In this document: positions 5,274-8,088 of the stretch, in pieces
How the letters are laid out: each line of letters begins with the position of its first letter
How positions within the stretch are numbered: position 1 is the stretch's first letter
From: GCA-2688775 sp964524225
GTDB taxonomy: Archaea > Nanobdellota > Nanobdellia > Woesearchaeales > GW2011-AR4
DNA length: 8,088 bases
Reading direction: 5' to 3'
Assembly: GCA_964524225.1 (NCBI GenBank)
Contig: CAZGEW010000064.1
Location: forward strand, 1-8,088
The notes under the pieces: model-generated
The model's input: the letters and a program-made list of their open reading frames with translations, nothing else
Told to the model about the DNA's origin: nothing
Database searches by the model: none
Made by a program: the position numbers and the translations under genes

Positions 5274-5408
5274 ATGGCAAAGACAATAGCGATTGCTAAT
5301 AATGTCTATGAGGAACTAAGAGAAGTAAAATAAATGGTTGTACTTTAGCTACTTTGGATGTAAAATGACTTTAAAAACATAAAAGATTTAAAACTAATGG
5401 AATTTTGA
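5274..5408 (+). pseudogene. Decayed vapBC toxin-antitoxin operon (VapB start joined to VapC end)
   Basis: The first 19 codons (5274-5333) read MAKTIAIANNVYEELREVK and then stop. This is the N-terminal strand and helix of archaeal DUF217-type VapB antitoxins, which usually run to about 70-80 residues. From 5339 the sequence reads CTLATLDVK and, after a one-frame shift at about 5364, NDFKNIKDLKLMEF with a stop at 5406. That resembles the C-terminal end of a PIN-domain VapC toxin, where a conserved LxTxD or similar stretch precedes the last strand. Everything between (most of the antitoxin and the catalytic acidic residues of the toxin) is missing, so an internal deletion plus a frameshift killed the pair. 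The antitoxin half is fairly clear; the toxin half rests on 23 residues. Confidence 0.6.
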
Positions 5409-5428
5409 CTAAATTGAAGGGATTTGAT

Positions 5429-6055
5429 ATGCAAGATAAAATTGCTGGGATATTGCTAAGCATAAATGCTGTAATGCTAAGAACAAAGCCACCTTTTAGA
5501 TGGGCATCTGGAATTCTGTCACCTATATATACAGATAACAGAATTTTGATGAGCTATCCAAAAGAAAGGGAATTTATTGTTAATTCTTTTATAAAAATGA
5601 TTAAGAGAAACAAAATAAAGTTTGATGGGTTTGCAGCTACTGCAACTGCAGGAATTCCATGGGCTGCATGGCTAGCTCAAAAACTGAAGAAGCCAATGAT
5701 TTATGTAAGAAGTGAAACAAAAGATCATGGAAAAGAAAATATGGTAGAAGGAAAGGTAGAAGATGGAAAAAAATACATTGTTGTTGAAGACCTTGTAAGC
5801 ACAGGAAGTAGTTCTCTAAACACAATAAATGCTGTTCGTGAAAAAGAAGGAATTGTTGAATATTGCATAGCAATTTTTACTTATGAGTTAGAGAAAGCAA
5901 AAAATAACTTTGAAAGCGCGAATGTTAAGTTAGTAACATTGATAGACTTTACCAGTTTTGTCAAGACAGCATTGAAAAAGAAATATATTTCAAGAGAACA
6001 ATTATCACACATAATGGATTGGAAAAAACATCCAGAAGGATGGGTTGTGATATGA
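5429..6055 (+). CDS. pyrE: Orotate phosphoribosyltransferase
   Basis: PyrE joins orotate to PRPP, giving orotidine 5'-phosphate in UMP synthesis. The 208-residue protein, of typical family length, has substrate-loop residues FRWASGILSPIYTDNR (23-38), the flexible catalytic loop RSETKDHG (94-101) with Lys98 and His100, and the PRPP-binding motif IVVEDLVSTGSSS (117-129) with the acidic pair Glu120-Asp121. I prefer the ATG at 5429, preceded by GAAGGGA, over a TTG at 5405 that would overlap the vapC remnant. The C-terminus ends in MDWKKHPEGWVVI. The stop overlaps the pyrF start by ATGA, a strong sign of coupled translation with the next enzyme of the pathway. Confidence 0.93.
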   Translation: MQDKIAGILLSINAVMLRTKPPFRWASGILSPIYTDNRILMSYPKEREFIVNSFIKMIKRNKIKFDGFAATATAGIPWAAWLAQKLKKPMIYVRSETKDHGKENMVEGKVEDGKKYIVVEDLVSTGSSSLNTINAVREKEGIVEYCIAIFTYELEKAKNNFESANVKLVTLIDFTSFVKTALKKKYISREQLSHIMDWKKHPEGWVVI

Positions 6056-6804
6056 AAATAATAATTAAAATACAAAAAATTTCAATGAAATTGAAATTTT
6101 TTGCTAATAAAATGCCAATAATCAAACTAAAAAAATCAATAATTCCAAGCTGTGATATTGATAGTTTAGAAAATTTAACAAAATTAGTAAAAGAGACTTG
6201 TTCTATTGAAGGTGTTGGCGGTTATAAAATTGGTTTTGAGCTTGTTATTCCGTTTGGGATGGAAAAAGTTGTAAATACAATTAAAAAAATTACAAGGCTA
6301 CCAATAATTTATGATCATCAAAAAGCTGGGACAGATATTCCAGAAATGGGTGAAAAATTTATGGAAGCTTGCAAATTAGTAGATGCAGTGATATTATTCC
6401 CTCAAGCAGGTCCTGAGACTGAGGTAGCATGGATTAAAGCTGCACAGAAAGCTAAAATGAACGTGATTATAGGTGGTGAGATGACACATCAAGCTTTCCT
6501 TAAAGAGGCAGGCGGTTTTATTGAAGATAATGCTCCTGCTAGGATTTATGAGATTGCAACTTCCATGGGCGTAAAAGATTTTGTAATTCCCGGCAATAAA
6601 CCAGAAAAAGCAATTGTTTATACAAATCTAATTAAAAACAAAATCAAAAATCCAGTTTTTTATTTTCCTGGGTTAATAACGCAGGGAGGTAATTTAAGTG
6701 ATTTGGCGGGACAGCTTGATTCTTGGCATGCAATAATTGGAAGGGCAATTTATGAAGCAAAGGATATGGGGATGGCTGCTGAAGAATTAGTTAAGAAAAT
6801 GTAA
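6052..6804 (+). CDS. pyrF: Orotidine 5'-phosphate decarboxylase
   Basis: PyrF decarboxylates OMP to UMP. The 250-residue TIM-barrel protein starts at the ATG overlapping the pyrE stop, with AGAAGGA upstream; the real core may begin nearer residue 21. The active-site stretch is YDHQKAGTDIP, with Asp88, Lys91 and Asp95. The spacing D-x2-K-x3-D is longer than the usual D-x-K-x2-D, so this belongs to a divergent branch. The phosphate-binding end is intact: FPGLITQGGN (205-214) and HAIIGRAIY (226-234) with Arg231. GGEMTH (141-146) follows a further barrel strand. The first 25 or so residues are very basic and have no clear counterpart. Standing next to pyrE supports the call. Confidence 0.9.
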   Translation: MKIIIKIQKISMKLKFFANKMPIIKLKKSIIPSCDIDSLENLTKLVKETCSIEGVGGYKIGFELVIPFGMEKVVNTIKKITRLPIIYDHQKAGTDIPEMGEKFMEACKLVDAVILFPQAGPETEVAWIKAAQKAKMNVIIGGEMTHQAFLKEAGGFIEDNAPARIYEIATSMGVKDFVIPGNKPEKAIVYTNLIKNKIKNPVFYFPGLITQGGNLSDLAGQLDSWHAIIGRAIYEAKDMGMAAEELVKKM

Positions 6805-6819
6805 AATTGTTTTGGCTTT

Positions 6820-7235
6820 ATGAAAAAATTAAATTATTTTAAACACTTTGTAACTAATAAAGCAGACTTAAGAGGTTTAGCTGTTGATTCATCTACAAAC
6901 AACGCACAGTTTGTTTTTCATACTGTGCCAAGTACTATGATATCAGGACAGCCATATGAAGTTGCAGTGCGGATGAAAAATACAGGTTTATCAGTATGGA
7001 CTAAAGATACTTTTTATCGTCTTGGTTCACAGAATCCGCAAGATAACTCGATTTGGGGCGTAGGAAGAGTTAGCTTCCACTTACGGAAGTCAGACCTGGA
7101 GAAATCGCAACCTTCACTTTCACCGCAACAGCGCTGAGGAGACCCGGCACATACCATTTTCAGTGGCGTATGGTCGAGGAGAGAGTAGAATGGTTTGGAG
7201 ATTACACACCAGATTTCATAGTGAGAGTTGAATGA
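6820..7235 (+). pseudogene. Ig-like (NBR1-type) domain protein with a one-base frameshift
   Basis: Residues 29-85 and, in a second frame, the rest together give one Ig-like domain of a type common in bacterial surface proteins: VPSTMISGQPYEVAVRMKNTG, then YRLGSQNPQDN, then VRPGEIATFTF, then GTYHFQWRM, then VEWFGDYTPDF. The first frame would end at 7137 with an unrelated tail. Adding one C at 7077-7078 (TTCCAC to TTCCCAC) restores SFPLTEVRPG and keeps the frame open to TGA at 7233-7235, which overlaps the next ATG. The restored protein is 138 residues, a bare domain with no signal peptide. Bases from about 7060 to 7200 are richer in G+C than the neighbours, suggesting transfer from a bacterium. 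The break may be a real mutation or a sequence error. Confidence 0.75.
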
Positions 7236-7801
7236 AGCCCAACAACAGAATTTATTTATTTTTTGTATATTTTTCAGTATCAATTTTTATACTAGCTTGT
7301 ACAAACATTCAGAATCAAACTGTAAAATCTATTAAAAAACAATATGAAGACAAGGTGATTGAAATGAAATTGACAAGCTCTGTATTTATCCATAATGGCG
7401 CAATACCTTCAGAGTACACATGCGATGGCGCTGATGTTTCACCGCCATTAACAATTAGTGATGTGCCTAAAAATGCAAAAAGTCTTGCATTGATAATGGA
7501 CGACCCTGATGCTCCAGTTGGTACATGGGACCATTGGATAATTTTTAATATACCTACATCAATAACACAAATATCCAAAGGAACAGAGCCAAAAGGTGTT
7601 GCTGGAAAAAATAGTTGGGGTAGAACTGGATATGGAGGACCTTGCCCACCTAGTGGTACACATAGGTATTTTTTCAAGCTTTATGCACTAGACACAGAAC
7701 TTAATTTGCCTGAAAGTTCAAATAAAAAGGCTTTGGAAAAGGCGATGGAAGGACATATAATAGAAAAGGATGAGTTGGTTGGCATGTATAGAAGAAGATA
7801 A
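7232..7801 (+). CDS. YbhB/YbcL-type PEBP-family lipoprotein
   Basis: The 189-residue protein carries a signal peptide with a lipobox (FILAC, Cys23), so it is probably lipid-anchored outside the membrane. The domain from residue 46 is a phosphatidylethanolamine-binding protein of the YbhB/YbcL (Raf kinase inhibitor-like) group: AIPSEYTCDGADVSPPL (58-73), DDPDAPVGTWDHWIIFNIP (90-108) and GYGGPCPPSGTHRYFFKLYALD (from 133). The pocket residues Asp90, Pro92 and His101 are kept. The biochemical role of this group in prokaryotes is not settled. The start overlaps the upstream stop by ATGA. An internal ATG at 7364 (MKLTSSVF) would give a cytoplasmic form of usual family length, so the lipoprotein leader may be an addition. 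Confidence 0.88.
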   Translation: MKPNNRIYLFFVYFSVSIFILACTNIQNQTVKSIKKQYEDKVIEMKLTSSVFIHNGAIPSEYTCDGADVSPPLTISDVPKNAKSLALIMDDPDAPVGTWDHWIIFNIPTSITQISKGTEPKGVAGKNSWGRTGYGGPCPPSGTHRYFFKLYALDTELNLPESSNKKALEKAMEGHIIEKDELVGMYRRR

Positions 7802-7807
7802 AATATT

Positions 7808-7903
7808 ATGGTAGAACCGACAATTATTGTATCTTTTATTGCAGGCATAGTGTCTTTTATAAGTCCATGTGTTCTCCCGTTAATTCCAGGATTTTTAGAA
7901 TAA
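7808..7903 (+). pseudogene. Truncated CcdA/DsbD-type membrane protein (first 31 residues)
   Basis: The 31 codons read through one membrane helix and the diagnostic SFISPCVLPLIPGF, the conserved Cys-containing segment of CcdA-type thiol-disulfide carriers. Those proteins normally continue for about 200 residues over six helices. Here the frame stops right after GFL, and nothing downstream in any frame continues it within the window. The gene starts six bases after the PEBP gene, as in an operon. The break lies at about 7896-7900, just before an unrelated stem-loop and a new gene, so an insertion or rearrangement has removed or displaced the rest. Confidence 0.75.
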
Positions 7904-7932
7904 TCTTGATTTATGATTGAGCTTTGCCTTGC

Positions 7933-7978
7933 TGCGACGGCAATAATGCACGTTCCGTGCTAATAGATGGATGTCGCA
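7933..7978. repeat. Two-level stem-loop at the ccdA break
   Basis: TGCGAC (7933-7938) pairs with GTCGCA (7973-7978), and inside, GCACG (7948-7952) pairs with CGTGC (7956-7960) around a TTC loop, with unpaired stretches between the stems. The design, though not the sequence, resembles the hairpin ends of the IS at 35-701. It is G+C rich against its surroundings and marks the junction between the cut-off ccdA and the next gene. Confidence 0.5.
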
Positions 7979-8025
7979 ATCAGCCTTTTATTGCAAAAAT
8001 ATAAATAAAGCGAGGTTAAACATAG

Positions 8026-8088
8026 ATGGTCATTTTTACAAGAGAACAGGCTAGAATAAATCTTAATGGTTTAATCAAAAAGTATGAA
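8026..8088 (+). CDS. N-terminal end of a gene running off the window
   Basis: Twenty-one codons begin MVIFTREQARINLNGLIKKYE, with GCGAGGT about nine bases before the ATG as a ribosome site. The TREQA-x-xN-xx-LIKKYE pattern reminds me of the start of some N6-adenine DNA methylases and restriction-modification proteins, but 21 residues cannot establish this. It lies just past the ccdA break, so it may belong to an inserted block. Confidence 0.55.
   Translation, partial: MVIFTREQARINLNGLIKKYE

Noticed and set aside
1..8088. CRISPR array, rRNA or defence cluster
   Set aside because: No regularly spaced repeats and no rRNA-like stretches are visible. Only the partial last gene hints at restriction-modification, and it is too short to call.

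Overview
The window is AT-rich and looks archaeal, most likely from a small-genome DPANN-type lineage (Woesearchaeota, Pacearchaeota or a relative). The evidence is a tRNA gene whose introns fold into bulge-helix-bulge splice motifs, no encoded CCA end, TATA boxes about 25 bases before start points (some giving leaderless messages), an archaeal HemK2-type methylase joined to a COG2112-type kinase domain, and remains of an archaeal VapBC pair. The lineage is inferred; no marker gene that would settle it is present.

Left part (1-3357, all minus strand). An IS200/IS605-type element (TnpA only, with hairpin ends) sits on the last codons of a SAM-dependent methyltransferase gene. Upstream of that methyltransferase are an alpha/beta hydrolase with an N-terminal membrane anchor and a two-domain protein, methyltransferase plus kinase-like. 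The last two overlap by ATGA, and the three genes read as one operon from a promoter near 3380. A divergent promoter drives a small membrane protein (3505-4002).

Centre (4011-5408). On the minus strand at 4011-4161 is a 151-base tRNA gene that becomes a standard 73-base tRNA only after three introns are removed: 36 bases in the D-loop, about 12 in the anticodon loop and 30 in the T-loop. Anticodon CGC, G3-U70 and A73 suggest tRNA-Ala. This is the most notable item in the window. It is followed by a LOG-like nucleotide-binding protein, a small upstream frame, a long inverted repeat, a terminator-like hairpin and a decayed vapBC operon in which the antitoxin start is fused to the toxin end.

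Right part (5429-8088, plus strand). pyrE and pyrF, the last two steps of UMP synthesis, overlap by ATGA. They are followed by an acquired Ig-like domain gene with a one-base frameshift, a PEBP/YbhB-family lipoprotein, a CcdA-type membrane protein cut off after 31 residues, a stem-loop at the break, and the start of another gene running off the window. The area is a patchwork of housekeeping genes, acquired pieces and gene remnants.
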